Source of the DNA: Armillaria gallica
Taxonomy: Eukaryota > Basidiomycota > Agaricomycetes > Agaricales > Physalacriaceae
Length of the DNA: 64,000 nt
Direction: 5' to 3'
Assembly (NCBI GenBank): GCA_037576215.1
Contig: JBANDB010000010.1
Coordinates: 62,001-126,000 of the forward strand
A program made the position numbers and the translations under genes. The notes under the pieces were generated by a model. The model did no database searches and was not told the origin of the DNA. It worked only from the letters and a program-made list of their open reading frames with translations. Positions 1 to 11,123 of this stretch are shown piece by piece; within the stretch, counting starts at the first letter, position 1, and every line of letters starts with the position of its first letter.

Positions 1-1568
1 CAATGGTTCCAGGGTGATGTCCACCTTTGGGAAAGCAGCCACCCAGATCACGCTGGTGAACGATATCCTCATGAGGAATGGAACTAGCTCGTTTGTCCAA
101 AGCTCGAAGCTCGAAATGAAATCCTAGCTCGGAAAGCTCCCACAATATCTCTTGTGTCTGCTCAATGGCAAGTGAGGAATAAGGCTCTCCTCCCCAATTC
201 GGCACCCCCTCATGAATAAAATCCTGCAAGGTAAATTCTCCGCAACACCCCTCCATCAAGTACTGCACTTTCTCACAACACTTCGCAGTCTTTGTACTGT
301 CCTTCTCTGTCTCATGAACATATCCCAAGGTGAGCAATGCCCGCCACTCTTGATGAAGCAACGTAGGAGGAAGATATGAAGGAGATGTTAATTGAGTGAT
401 CAATGGTACCCTCAGTCATAGCCAGGCCTGAATGCAGGCGTCCCTCTTTTCAGAATTTTCAATGGAGGCGAAAAGGTCCAGGTGAGGAAAAAGGTACCCA
501 TTCAGACCACTGTTCTCTGGCCCAACTGAAGAATAGCAACGTGTTTTATTGCAATCAACTTTCAGAAGTCTGTCACGCCAGGCTGGATGCATTGCAGGAA
601 GGATCGGATGTTGTATGTCGAGGAACCTGTGAACATCTTGCCATATGGGCTGCGCATGTCCTCAGCAGAATCGACCAGGCACTAAAGAAGCATCAGAACA
701 AGAACAATTTGAGTAGTCTAAACATACCGGGTGTAAATCTAACATCCTTACGAGTAGTGAGAGGGGGTGGGGGATAGAAAGAAGCAAATACATCCAGTCT
801 GGGCAGACTAAAGGGATCTGCCCAACAGATATAATCTCGAGTGAACCGTTCCATTGCCTGATACTTTTCTGTCTGATTCGCTGCACCAGTGAAAATGGGT
901 GGGAATTTAAGTCGCGATGGTTCGAGAGGGAGATGTATTTGGGGGTGTTCCATATCAGCTAGGGCATCAACACAATAGCTGGGAGCTTCATGAAGGGGCT
1001 TGAAAAACCACACCAGGATACCCGCTCGAAAGAAACGCTGAAGTGTGGTGGCGTCACTAGCAAAGACACCCATTAGATGAGAGTATGCATTGGAGGACTC
1101 CTCGTGTCGTGTAATGGCTCCATCAAGCATTGGTTTGTATACAGTGATGTAGTCTGTAAGAGCTTGAAGTAAACGGGCAACTCTCTGTGTCTCCGCAATA
1201 GACAAACAAACACGGTCAAAAACCATGGATAGCTTTTCTAGGCATCATAGGAATAACTGCAGCAAGTTGACATGCAATTTGATGTTTTTCTGGACGTCGT
1301 TGGGCTGCTGGATTACGGTAACATTGGCCACATCGATGATAGCGCAACACTCCTCCTGCAGCCTCATGAAATCCGACCCAGCCATTCTGCCTACATTTTG
1401 GACAATGCACGTCAAGTCATCCTCCATGAAAGATGAACGTGAGAGTTGTGCGAAGAGCACATCTTTCGAAGAGCCTCTGCGAAGGCACACAAGATGCGGA
1501 TGTGTCGGACAGTAGGGTTGCAGCCAAAGGAGAGGATCGTCCATCCCATACTGGTAGTCTATTTGCAT
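1..1568 (-). CDS. multicopy repeat-family hypothetical protein, 3' end outside window
   Basis: Unrecognised in function. Reading right to left, open coding-like stretches at 1568-1245, 1226-about 715 and about 385-1 give a Cys/His-bearing N-terminal part (CIVQNVGRMAGSD, HCPKCRQNGW) and then a globular region (FDRVCLSIAETQRVA; CGEFTLQDFIHEG). The pieces sit in different frames, so introns are implied; a good donor lies after the FTPG codons near 717. The protein style matches large multicopy families in agaric and bolete genomes that sit in transposon-rich DNA; this is recalled, not searched. I choose ATG 1568. The gene continues past base 1. It is either a mobile-element passenger or an expanded family member, and may be a pseudogene, since some junctions could not be resolved. 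Confidence 0.45.
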
Positions 1569-2760
1569 GTAAACTTGTCACTGGAGACCCACAGGCGGAT
1601 ACCACAACTGAGGAGCATTCGGTGTCACAATGAAATGATCGCTGTCGGGGATTATGGTACCGAATCTACCATCTGTAAAAGAGCATGCTATAGCATGGTA
1701 AGTCTGTGGGTTTTAAAGTCATGCAGGCATACAAACATATGTTCGGAGGGGGATGCTTTGTGCAGAAGGTACTTGTACTTCATTTGAAGTTTTTGAGGTG
1801 TAATATCAGATGTCTTGATGTCCATCTAGAGCCGTATTTTAGTGGCTGGGGGAATAGATGATGTAAGCATGAAGGTAAGCAGTAGAAATGAACCAACAAA
1901 CATAGTTCAAGTAGTGTGCTGGAGGTAACAGAGACTACGCAACTGAGACAAAGTTTGGGCAGGTGAAAGATAGAAGTAGATGTAGACTGCCAACAAAACA
2001 TCAAGCAGAAAGGCCGACCCGTGCAGGTCAAAGCCAGGATTAGGGCAGTGTGCAAATTGAAGATGGGAGTTAATGTTGAGTTAGGACGGCAATTACTGTC
2101 AGTGCCACAGACCGTGGTAGAACATGGCATCAAAGTGGTGAGGAAAGATTGTGATACATGAAGGCAGGTGAATTACCGAATATAAACTGCCATGCACATA
2201 AAATCTTGATAATAACACTTGCTTTACTGGCAGATCACGTGCAGCCAAAGACAGATCAATGGGCAGAAGCCTACGAACTGAAATCATGTTTGATCTCTCT
2301 AATTCTTCTTCGCAGCTTTGACTGAATTTGAAAGGTGTTCCATTGATCTATAACATGATGTCCATACATCAAAATACAAATGCTACACTTAAATTCGAAA
2401 ATCTCTTTATGAATAGTCCCACCTAGGTACAAGCCGTATCAGACAAACCATCCTCATGAAAAGTAATTCAAACACACTCACAATCCTTACATGCCTGGCT
2501 TTGCCTGCCATTCCCGTTTCCCATCCTTCCACCTTGCTTCTTCGGAGACACAAGGGGGGTAAGGATGCTCCTATAGCTCACGGTCCCACTTTGGGTTTGG
2601 CTGAATCATCGTGACGATAACAACACTGAGTCGTACAAGTCGAATATCATCTGTGAGGTATGTTACCAAACTCTTTCCCTATACATTCTGGCCAAATTCA
2701 GCAAGGATGTGCGCATATACGGACAAATGACATACCAGGACTTGTTTACTCCATGCTCCC
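1569..2760. other. no supported gene
   Basis: About 1.2 kb with only short ORFs in both strands and no recognisable domain. It may contain upstream exons or the promoter of the leftward gene. Confidence 0.4.
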
Positions 2761-2994
2761 TCACTCACAGGTAGTCAAGGTCCCACTCTGCGGTGACAGA
2801 CCAAAGTCAATGAGGTAAATCTGTGAACTGTCCTTCAAACAGAGGATATTCTCCAGCTTGATATCATGATTATACACCCTGTTCTCATGACAGAATGCAA
2901 CAGCGTTGATGAGTTGTAGAAAGGTGTTTGGCTGTCGTCTCGCTATCCAAGTGAAGCTGTTCTTTGGTACCTTCGAATGAGAATAAGACAGCAT
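2761..2994 (-). pseudogene. Ser/Thr protein kinase catalytic-loop fragment
   Basis: About 75 codons on the minus strand encode part of a protein kinase C-lobe: a helix-E-like stretch (LINAVAFCHEN), then NHDIKLENIL, which corresponds to the HRD catalytic loop, and IDFGLS, the DFG metal-binding motif. The whole N-lobe and the activation segment beyond DFG are missing nearby. The HRD arginine reads as His, which a CGT-to-CAT change would explain. It is best read as a relic carried in the repeat compartment rather than a working kinase. The kinase subfamily cannot be assigned from so short a piece. Confidence 0.6.
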
Positions 2995-3885
2995 CTGAGC
3001 CTAGGGTATTGAATGTGGCTGTGAGATCTTGCGACAATGAGCAGAGGAGGACACGGTGAATTCTTGAGTGAATTTGGCCAAGTCAATGGTGAGAGAGTAA
3101 CCAACCAGATACTGAATAGCCAGGCTCTTGCTGAGGTAAGCAATAGTGATCTGTTCTACTCCATCACATCAAGGTAGGCCGTTTCCATCCTACCCCTCTA
3201 ATGTTACTGATGAAGCTCTTGATAGTGCTATGTCTTCCCTCATTGGCGGATGCCGGCTACCACATCGAATTGGCTGGTGGAGCCCACTACAATGCTGTGA
3301 CTGCAAAAGTTGCCGAGATTCGAACCAGAAAGGATTTTGTATTGCAGCCATATTCCCACCACCGGGAAAGCCGTCGAGATCATCAATGACCTGAGCAACA
3401 TCAGTTGGCATGCCGCAACATATCGTCATCCGGCATGCAGGCCTACCACTGTCTATTTTGTCTAATGGGCGACTCTGGAAGGAGCAGCGTGAAGCATGGA
3501 CAGGGAGGCAACGGAGGGACCAGAGGAGATGTGGAGTAGGTATTCCTTCCTTCCTTGTGTTTGGGCACTCATCTTTCCCTCAAGACCATGTCAATTGCGC
3601 CAATCATCCTGTCAGGAAAATCCGTACTCACAAGCCAACGAGTTCTGCTTCGAGATGACATATCGTCGCCTGGCGAGCAAGACCCTTGTGAAGGGAAGGC
3701 AGATGATGAGGATGACACGGGAGTGGAGCGAGGATGCGACAACATGCCAGACATGGGTAAGTCGTCCCATTTACTCATGTTCTCAGAACTCACTGCTTCA
3801 ATAGTTCAGCCGTTCTATACAGAACTGCCTCCTGTGAGTGATGACCTCTAGCACAAAGGGTTTTTCTCGTCGACTACAGGCTCAT

Positions 3886-4690
3886 GCGCGCTTGACCTGC
3901 AGAGATCGGCACAATGGTATTTGACGCTTCGTCGATGCCATGTCTTTGCCTGCTCACCATTGTCTGAAATAAGCTGGCACTGCCTCACAGAAAATTGTGC
4001 CCACCAAGCATGGATCCAGTCGGTGGAGTCGCACTAGGAAGGATTTTGTGTTGCAGCCAGTATCCTCACCATCAAGAAAGCCGTCAATGGATGCCATTGG
4101 TACGAAACGATTCGACTCGGAGAAGAGTGGTGCTCGTGAGGTACAGAGCAAGATCCTTGAGTTGCTCAACCAACTCGATGGCTTCAGCAGTGATGAGTGA
4201 ATCAAAGGGTTGATTGAAAAGCCACTATTTAAGGGTGACTCAAGGATGGGTAATGACATGGAGTCTTTGACTCAATTCGGAATTTCATCAACGAGCTCGA
4301 TAACCATGGTGAGCTCGACGTCTCCCTCTTTTTTTTAACATTAATTCTCAAGAGTTTTGTTTTGCCCATTTTTTCAAACAGACCTGCCCAGACTTCTGCT
4401 GAAAGCTCGCTCCTTCAATGTACTGCCACCCTCATCCATGTCAAGATCATCGTCCCGGTTCAGGCCCTCTCACGCTTGACCTGCAGAGGTCGGCGCAATG
4501 GTGTCTGACGCTTCGTCAATGCCTTCTAGTTGTGAGTATATGATTGGCGCCATGTGGGTCGGGCTGTTCTCTGTTATCAATTGATCTCAATCCTCGCACG
4601 CTTGACCTGCAAAGGTCAGCGCAATAGTGTTTGACACTTCGTCAATACCTTCTCTCTGCAAGTGTACGATGGGTGCAGGGCAGGTAGGGT
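3886..4690 (-). repeat. three spaced copies of an AAA-ATPase-like fragment
   Basis: Three related segments begin near 3886, 4471 and 4596, each carrying the plus-strand core CGCTTGACCTGCAGAGGTCG or a close variant. The second and third are similar over about 110 bp. Read on the minus strand the second copy gives APIIY, a short break, then IDEASDTIAPTSAG. This resembles the Walker B region of Cdc48/VCP-type AAA ATPases (IDE-x-D-x-IAP). All copies hit stops directly afterwards. They look like duplicated exon debris. Confidence 0.4.
3997..4200 (+). pseudogene. 26S proteasome ATPase (Rpt2-like) fragment
   Basis: The 3' half of this short frame encodes [20 protein letters not shown] followed by [15 protein letters not shown]. 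That is the segment just after Walker B in proteasome AAA ATPases (DAIGTKR, then the ELLNQLDGF helix), closest by eye to Rpt2/subunit 4. The Walker A part, the second region of homology and the C-terminus are absent, and the first part of the frame is not AAA-like. A similar upstream 60-bp piece recurs at about 3340-3400. It is a gene fragment, probably captured by repeats, and not a functional subunit. Confidence 0.6.
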
Positions 4691-4889
4691 TGTTCGACTT
4701 GAAGTATTTGACTTTGCCTTCCTATTATTCAAATGAAGTAAATCTAGAACGAACAGTGGCCATATGGGAGGCTTGACAAATTGGGCTTTACATTGCTCGC
4801 ATGGCCAGGAAGTCTTTGCATTGTTTGGAAGAATAAAATACTGGTTGCCATCACCCTGGTGCATTTGTTTTTTCTCTGTAACCCCTTAC

Positions 4890-6094
4890 ATGCCTAAAGT
4901 CCCCATTGCTAGTACCCCCAAGACCCTGCACATGACCATCGACAGTGTCGGACTCCACAAGTCTGACTATCGGAAGAAGGACCAACGCGATGCCAACGAA
5001 GCAGCCATCCAAGCCATCGCACTACAATTTGCTCCACCCAAACCTCCTGCTCAGAGTTGCCCGTGTAGCGCAGGGGGCTCTTGCCTTGGATTTGTGAGCA
5101 TATACACCGCAAAATCTGCTGAAGTCTCATCCTTGGATGATCGCTGTGCGAGTAATTTTGCTTGTTGGCAGCAACACGTAAGATTTTTCCCCTTGATCAC
5201 ATCGTGTTGCTAATATGTTTCTAGTGTGTTCATGGCAAGGGTCGGTGGCAAGGCTTTCTCTCACCATGAATTTCCTTAGACATACTCAAGGCTCATCCGG
5301 ATTTACAAGATAAATTATATGCTCGTGAATATACAAAGGTTCTCCATCGTGCGAAGACCACCAGCCTGGCTGAATCGTCAGCATCCAAGGGTCACCCATC
5401 GTCGAAGGTGACATCCACTCGATTCTCTTCTGGTCAATCTCGCTTTCCCAGTCCCACGATGTCCTCTCCGTTAGGCCCATCAACGTCTAGCAGGAATCAA
5501 TGCCTGAATACTTCACTGAAGCTACCGTCTTCATCCCCACCATTGTCATCATCTATTGCCCCTCACCGTCACGTCCGTCCATTCCCTCCTCTGCCTCCTT
5601 TGGATTTCGATGTTGGAGAATCCAGTGATGGAGAAGACAGATTGATGCTAGGTTCATCCAGTGAGGATGACGAGGTCATCATGCTGGATGATCCTCCAGT
5701 CAGTTCAGCCCTGAACACCTCGTCTCAAGTTCAAAAATCCACATGGAAGGTGCATGTAATCTGGTGGATCAAGGTTGGTTCCATTCATTTGCAGTACTTG
5801 AGCTCTATCTAATTTCATTCTTGGATGTAGGGTGCAGTCGACCCGATTCACACCTTTCTTCCCATTGAAGTTGGCAGCAGACTGCGACTCCAATCATATC
5901 GTGCCCATTTGGGAGAGAAAGGAGTGGAAAAAATTGGCGCTTTCAAGCGATACATCATGCGGAAGAAAAAATGGATCCCTTGCTCTTGGGAGGAAGAGAT
6001 CTACATTCATTGGGGAGAATGCATTGCCATCAAAGGGGATGATGTGCCACACCTGAAAGATTGGGAGGACTGGGTCACCACTTTGGTAACTTGA
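4890..6094 (+). CDS. repeat-family hypothetical protein
   Basis: Unrecognised. The first exon from ATG 4890 encodes a basic, Ala-rich segment (KSDYRKKDQRDANEAAIQAI) and ends at a GT donor after WQQH at about 5179. A Ser/Pro-rich, acidic middle part (open through about 5310-5750) includes DFDVGESSDGEDR. A final exon after about 5830 ends in WVTTLVT at 6094. Introns of usual size fit around 5180-5224 and 5753-5830, but one junction near 5270-5290 carries a stop and could not be joined cleanly. The protein is soluble-looking with no membrane segment. Similar proteins sit beside transposons in agaric genomes (recalled, not checked). It may be a pseudogene. Confidence 0.4.
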
Positions 6095-6403
6095 ATACAC
6101 GTGTGATAATTATTCCATTTCCTTTGTTGTACTACGTCTTTCTGTTTCTGTTTCTTGTTTATTACATTGTTTTATTTGGTGCCGAACTTGGAAGAGAACC
6201 TGGTTGGGGAGGGGGTTGCATTGTGTGATGAGAAAACCGGCGGACAATACAAAGACAATGGATGGCCATGCAATGATGGTAATATTTCACCTTGAATATT
6301 GGAAAATCTAATCTAACATGTGCCTGACAGCCATTGCTCTCCTCATCTTTTGTCCTCTGCTACTTCGTGACTTACCCCAACCATGCTTTCCCCCCTGCTC
6401 CCA

Positions 6404-7895
6404 TGTCCAATTCGCAGACGCCCGCTTCGATGACCATGGCTGCTACTTCTCTTTGCCCCAATTGTCCGATGCTGAACGCTGAACATGGCAAGTGGCTTAA
6501 AGACAATTTTTTCGCTGGCTACATTCAAGCTGTTGATGATGCCAAGGCCAAAAAGCCCAATGCAGCACACGTTCGAGGTCCAGGAAAGGAGTTTGTGACC
6601 AACCACGTTCTCCATCCATTTATTGAACACTTCTGGAGTCATGCTAATGAGCCGAACACGGCATCAGTGCTTAAAGTAAATCTAACTCATCCTGTATGAA
6701 ATCAAGATGCTAACAACAGTGTAGAAAGTGAAGAAATATCTGGAGAACCACTACAAGATGTTTGATAAGAATGCCGCCATTGATATTCACACTCAACCTC
6801 CTCCCCCTCACCGCACCAATGCCAAAGAACAGTTTTGTATTGCCAATGCAGAGCAGATCAGTGATGAGAGGACGAGACGCGCTGCTGAACGTAACATACC
6901 GAACAATCTGGATTTGTACCGAGAGGTCTTAGGCGACATGTGGGAGGCTGCCAGCACATCTGAAGTAGATCAGTACATGAAAAAGGCAGAAGAAGTAAAC
7001 ACTTCCATCGACGTGGGTCCTGCTGCCACCGACATTTATAAGTGAGTACTCGTTCCTTCATGATTGCCCAGTTTTCTAATGTATCTTCTGCAGGCTTCAG
7101 CCATACCTTCCAGAAGCAACAGAAGCTGCTCTGTCATGAATGATTGGTTTCCGCCATAACCAATTCGGCAAGGTGGCTTGGGTAGTTCACTGCATGTACG
7201 AGGACGAAAAAGGTGTTGTTCAACATAAGGTGTACGTTGAATTCCAACAGCATTTGCATTGGCTCATTTCCTGTAGGATCAAAATACACTCAAAGTCAAA
7301 GACTTGGAGTGCAATTCTGGATAACACCCTTCAAAATGAAGAGTATCATACTAATGTTTGTACGTGGGCTGCACGAGGTTTTGACAGTAAGCAATATTGC
7401 ATTTATAATTCATTGTGCTAACACTAGCGTTCACCAGCAGACAAGGCAACGGTGCCTAGCCAAATCCTGCAATCTTTAAAAGAACTCTCAGGACCCAATG
7501 ACAAGCAAGAGCAAGCTGACGAGGACCATCAAGATGCGCTCGACCAGGCTGAGTGAGTGGCATGTGAAAAGGCCCAGAAGGATGCACGCGCCAAAGCCAA
7601 GAAGGATGCCGACAACAAAGCCAAGAAGGACACCAACAACAAAGCCAAGCAGGACACCGATGACAAAGCCAAGACAGATGAAGAAGATGCACACGCCAAA
7701 GCTGAGAAGGATGCCGACGACAAAGCCAAGAAGGACAAAGAAGATGCACGCGCCAAAGCCAAGAAGGACAATGACGACCCGGCCTCAAAGAACAAATCTA
7801 GAGGCAAAGGGGGACAGAAGCGCAAGGCTGATGACATCAATGCCAATGACATCAATGCTGATGGCCTTCCCTCACCAAAACTCAAGAAGAGATGA
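6404..7895 (+). pseudogene. repeat-family hypothetical protein with Lys/Ala/Asp-rich tail
   Basis: Unrecognised function. ATG 6404 opens an exon (MSNSQTPASMTMAATSLCPN) ending at a GT donor at 6676. The intron is 6676-6724 with a GCTAAC branch site. Exon 2 runs 6725-7041, followed by intron 7042-7093. Reading then meets a TGA at 7136-7138, although further coding-like sequence continues in other frames (FGKVAWVVHCMYEDEKGVV). The 3' part, 7557-7895, is a highly charged tail built from KAKKD-type repeats and ending in a basic stretch (PKLKKR). The early stop makes this copy probably broken. The charged tail could be a coiled or nuclear-targeting region. Confidence 0.4.
7581..7775 (+). repeat. 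in-frame minisatellite encoding KAKKD-like units
   Basis: A run of imperfect 24- to 27-bp units centred on GCCAAGAAGGA codes for repeats of the type K-A-K-K-D with variable spacers. All length changes keep the frame, so the tract expanded while it was coding. Confidence 0.75.
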
Positions 7896-8159
7896 GGCCA
7901 GCCAATCTCTGTGGCAGGACCTGATGCTTCTTCCGGTCCTAGGCGAAGCGTTCATGCTGGTAAGGGAGAAAACCCGAATAATTATAAGCTTGCTGCTGGA
8001 AAGTACAAGGGTAAATAATGGATTGGTACGTCATCATCAAGTTATATCATCTTCCAAGATTGCTGACTTTATTCATTGAAGTTGTAGGCCATGTATTTCT
8101 AGACATCTGTTTTGTCAGTAGCTGCTGTTTTGATGAGTACTAATTGATCAGTTGAACAT

Positions 8160-8450
8160 CATGGCTAAGATTAGCAAGGCTAGGCTCAGCTCAAAATTGG
8201 GAGGTATTTGTGACTCATCCAAGCCTTACACATTTGTTGTCATTGGCTTGGCTTGGCTTGGCTTGCTAGGCTAGGCTAGGGACCATGTTGATCCCAGCCT
8301 ATGGATATTTGACTTAACTAGTAAAGCTTAAGCCTAGCTTAGTCATTGACATCATAGGCTAGGCTAGGCTGGCTTGGGTGTAGCAGTAGTATTGTAGGTT
8401 GTATAGGCTGAAGTTGCAGCTCACAAGCCTATCCTAGTCTAAGGAATAAT
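8160..8450. repeat. GGCTA/GGCTT pentanucleotide-like tracts
   Basis: Three clusters of short tandem GGCTA and GGCTT units (near 8175-8195, 8245-8282 and 8358-8378) are separated by ordinary AT-rich DNA. No gene is visible here. Confidence 0.6.
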
Positions 8451-8490
8451 TAGCCTTGGGCTAAGCCCAAGGCATGCATTGGTTGTCTTG

Positions 8491-8868
8491 TCAGTAATCA
8501 GTGAATGAGGTGGATTCTATGTGGTAGCCTCTGAAAGCCTGTCTGGAATAAGGTGTGCTGGAGGCTGTTCCATAGTTTGAACCAAAGAGTTCCACAGTAA
8601 CTTTGGTCTCTTCATTGTCTTCTGGTCCTGAGAATGACAAGTTCTCTCTTTCAGAGATGTCTAGTTCTTCAGGGAATGGAGATGTGGGAGATTTAATGAA
8701 AGACCCAGAAATGGGACTATGAGAGGAATCTGATAATGGAGTTTCTGTAGTGAGCATCAAAGATGACACTTCAGATGATGCTAAATGGGCTGTAGATTCT
8801 TGTAACTGAAGACATGCAGAGATATTTTGAAGTCCTCTGCCCAGGACTGGGACATAAGGTGTTTTACA
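8491..8868 (-). pseudogene. 3' coding fragment of unrecognised Ser/Thr/Glu-rich protein
   Basis: The minus strand is open from about 8868 to a TGA at 8491-8493. The product is Ser/Thr/Glu-rich, for example KTPYVPVLGRGLQNI near the start and RAFRGYHIESTSFTDY-like residues at the end. There is no start codon at its 5' edge, and upstream sequence on the same strand quickly loses coding character. It is probably the last exon of a decayed repeat gene. No domain is recognised. Confidence 0.3.
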
Positions 8869-9579
8869 TTTGAATTTTCATGAAATGGTGAAGAATTCGG
8901 GTTTGCAGCAAGTATATGCTCGCTATGAAGGGAAAATTGAAAGGTGAAAGGCGTATATAAACGTGATCAAAGAATTGATCTGGGATGTGAACTGATCCCC
9001 TCGCAGTGGGCTCTAGAAATGATGGGCCTTAGACTTCTGTGGCAATGGCAACACCAACTCGGAATGAGATTGGTTAATTAACATAGTGGCATGGCAATCA
9101 AGGTGATCGTGTGTGCAAGTGGTTTGGGGCACCTCTGTGCAGTAAATCAATTCCTCTATATGCAAGAATATACTGCAACTTTAAGTCTGTGAAGTAGTAC
9201 TGCTTGGTAGTCAAGTACTAGATGCTAAGACTATAAGCCAGTAGGGTTCTCTTGAAGTGAGAGGGAACAGAAGTGGGTATGATGTGAATACCATGAATCT
9301 GTATGTGAAAATGTGGGATGAGACTAGAAAATGTCACTTGACAGTAATCGGAGTGGGGTGAACAATGGAGAATAGACTAAACGGTCAGCAATAGTCTATG
9401 AGTGAACAAGGCAATGAGAAAACATGGGTAAAGATGACATGTGGTGAGAGAAAATGTTGAACTATGAAAACTGGTGATGATACTGGTCCTATATGATGTG
9501 ATGGTGCTGAGTCGATGTCGAAACTTGTCTGGTACTGAAATGATCCTATCCTATGTCAAACTAACCTTCAATTCCACTC
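8869..9579. other. no supported gene
   Basis: CpG-poor DNA with TG/CA-rich composition and no credible ORF. It forms the left flank of the chromovirus insertion and ends in CACTC, the target duplication. Confidence 0.5.
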
Positions 9580-10122
9580 TGTTACGATTTATTCGTTTTC
9601 AGGCATCTTATCTAATCTATGGAAGATAAGATAAGATGCTTACTCACCCACGATCTTTAGACCCGCGACTCCCGGAGAGTCTTCATAAATCTCCACATCG
9701 CTAACACGTCACAGCTCGGTTGACGTGTACTCGACCAAGGGGTATCAACGACCCGTGCACCGACACGTAGCAATGTGTGGGAGTAACACGTACTGGATAC
9801 GTGCTAGCTCCGATAAACCTTGTGCTACACTCGGTTACCGTGTGTTATTATCGGCTACCGTGTATTTGGCTTATTCACTTTCTAACACGGTAGTCACCTC
9901 TTAGGACCATTTACAGACCCTCACTTTACTATATAAGTAGCTTACTCAAAGCCTGTATTTCCCTAGCTTTGAGCTAAAGTTTATTCATACCGAACAACCT
10001 CCTACTCTGCTAAGAGCTCCTAAAGTGAGTCTTGGGCGTCAATCATCACAAGGGCTAGACGGTGACTGTACGAACGCGATACAGCCGATCTATTCACCTT
10101 TGATTGAAGTTCGGGTCTTACA
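9580..10122 (+). repeat. 5' LTR of chromovirus
   Basis: Begins TGTTACG and ends CTTACA. It is identical to 18030-18572 except at 9859. It carries the TATA box (9930-9936), and the predicted transcription start lies near 9962, so U3 is about 380 bp and R-U5 about 160 bp. Confidence 0.97.
9930..9963 (+). promoter_or_regulatory. LTR TATA box and predicted transcript start
   Basis: TATATAA lies at 9930-9936 in the LTR. A start 25-33 bp downstream falls at about 9961-9963. There the sequence CTAGCTTTGAGCTAA begins, which is the reverse complement of the primer-binding site. The start itself is inferred. Confidence 0.6.
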
Positions 10123-10123
10123 A

Positions 10124-10138
10124 TTAGCTCAAAGCTAG
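10124..10138 (+). other. self-primer binding site (PBS)
   Basis: TTAGCTCAAAGCTAG starts 2 bases after the LTR end. It is perfectly complementary over 15 nt to 9963-9977 inside the LTR, at the predicted 5' end of the RNA. Tf1/sushi-type elements prime with their own folded 5' end instead of a tRNA, and this geometry fits that mode. The mechanism is inferred from the sequence match. Confidence 0.75.
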
Positions 10139-10169
10139 CTTTACTGATTCTGCCTCAGAACCCCTCCCC

Positions 10170-11123
10170 ATGGAAGACGACGCTCGTATTATTGCCATCG
10201 CACTAGGAATACCAAGCGCCACCTTCGTCACCCTTGCCCTCATTCTTGCAGTTAGGTTCCGCCACAGAACAAGGCAGTTACGTCTACAACGACAAGAAGA
10301 GGCGCATCGTACCACCCCCTCAGTCATTACAAATAATTTAAATGGCATCCCGCTCGAGCAGCAGCCACCCCGACTCTTCGCACCCATACCACGCCGATCG
10401 ATCTCACTCGACAACTTCCCTGGACAGCGAAACAACGAAGAGGCGATCGACGTTTCTGAGTCGACTTCTACCGCGGAGCCGGAGGGAAGCTCTATTACCC
10501 CTCCCAGAAGGAGCCCGGCTGAGGTCGACATCACCGCCGACCATCCCGCTTCCTATTATGCCTCACTTGTCCCTCGAACCCCCTCACCTGGCGCAGTCCC
10601 CCGAGCCAACCGTGGCAGGAGACACGGAATGGGCCGCGACACTCGACCCGTCGCAACCACCGATACTCCAACACCCACAGCCGGTATCACTGCCAGCGAG
10701 CTCTGGGATAATCTCGACACCCCCTACAGCGCCTACTTCCCCGCGCCCACCTTCGTCTCGCCCCATCAACCTGTCGAGACCGCTGAGCCGCCACTCGAGC
10801 CTGTACAGGTCAGTGAACCCGTCGCCGGCCCCTCAAACCCCAGGCGCAGTGGCTGGCGAGCACAACCTCGAAGGTCTTCCCTCCGACCCCCCCGAGCAAG
10901 TGCGTGGGAACAGCTCGCCCAGCGATTCAGGGAGCGACCACAGCCACCACCCGAGTTCACGCGCCCACCAGAGGAGCTTAGCGAGTCGACCGCCGTCGGT
11001 AGCCAGCCAGCACGTCCCCCTACCCCTTTCCCAAGACTCGGGATCGATGGAATCTCTGAGTCGACCCCCGAGCAGACGCGCGAGCACTCGCCCTACTACC
11101 CCAGCGAGGATGACGCTAACTGA
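10170..11123 (+). CDS. accessory ORF overlapping gag, predicted single-pass membrane protein
   Basis: A 317-codon ORF starting at the first AUG downstream of the predicted RNA start; no ATG occurs from 9963 to 10169. Residues 7-28 form one hydrophobic helix (ALGIPSATFVTLALILAV), followed by an Arg-rich stretch, a typical single-pass anchor. The rest is Pro/Ser-rich and disordered-looking, with acidic patches at the end. It overlaps gag by 782 nt in a different frame (gag is +1 relative to it). Its TGA (11121-11123) lies just after an in-frame gag ATG at 11110, so termination-reinitiation is also possible. No homology is recognised. The alternative is that only the gag frame is coding and this frame is open by chance in GC-rich, Pro-rich DNA. 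Confidence 0.5.
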   Translation: MEDDARIIAIALGIPSATFVTLALILAVRFRHRTRQLRLQRQEEAHRTTPSVITNNLNGIPLEQQPPRLFAPIPRRSISLDNFPGQRNNEEAIDVSESTSTAEPEGSSITPPRRSPAEVDITADHPASYYASLVPRTPSPGAVPRANRGRRHGMGRDTRPVATTDTPTPTAGITASELWDNLDTPYSAYFPAPTFVSPHQPVETAEPPLEPVQVSEPVAGPSNPRRSGWRAQPRRSSLRPPRASAWEQLAQRFRERPQPPPEFTRPPEELSESTAVGSQPARPPTPFPRLGIDGISESTPEQTREHSPYYPSEDDAN

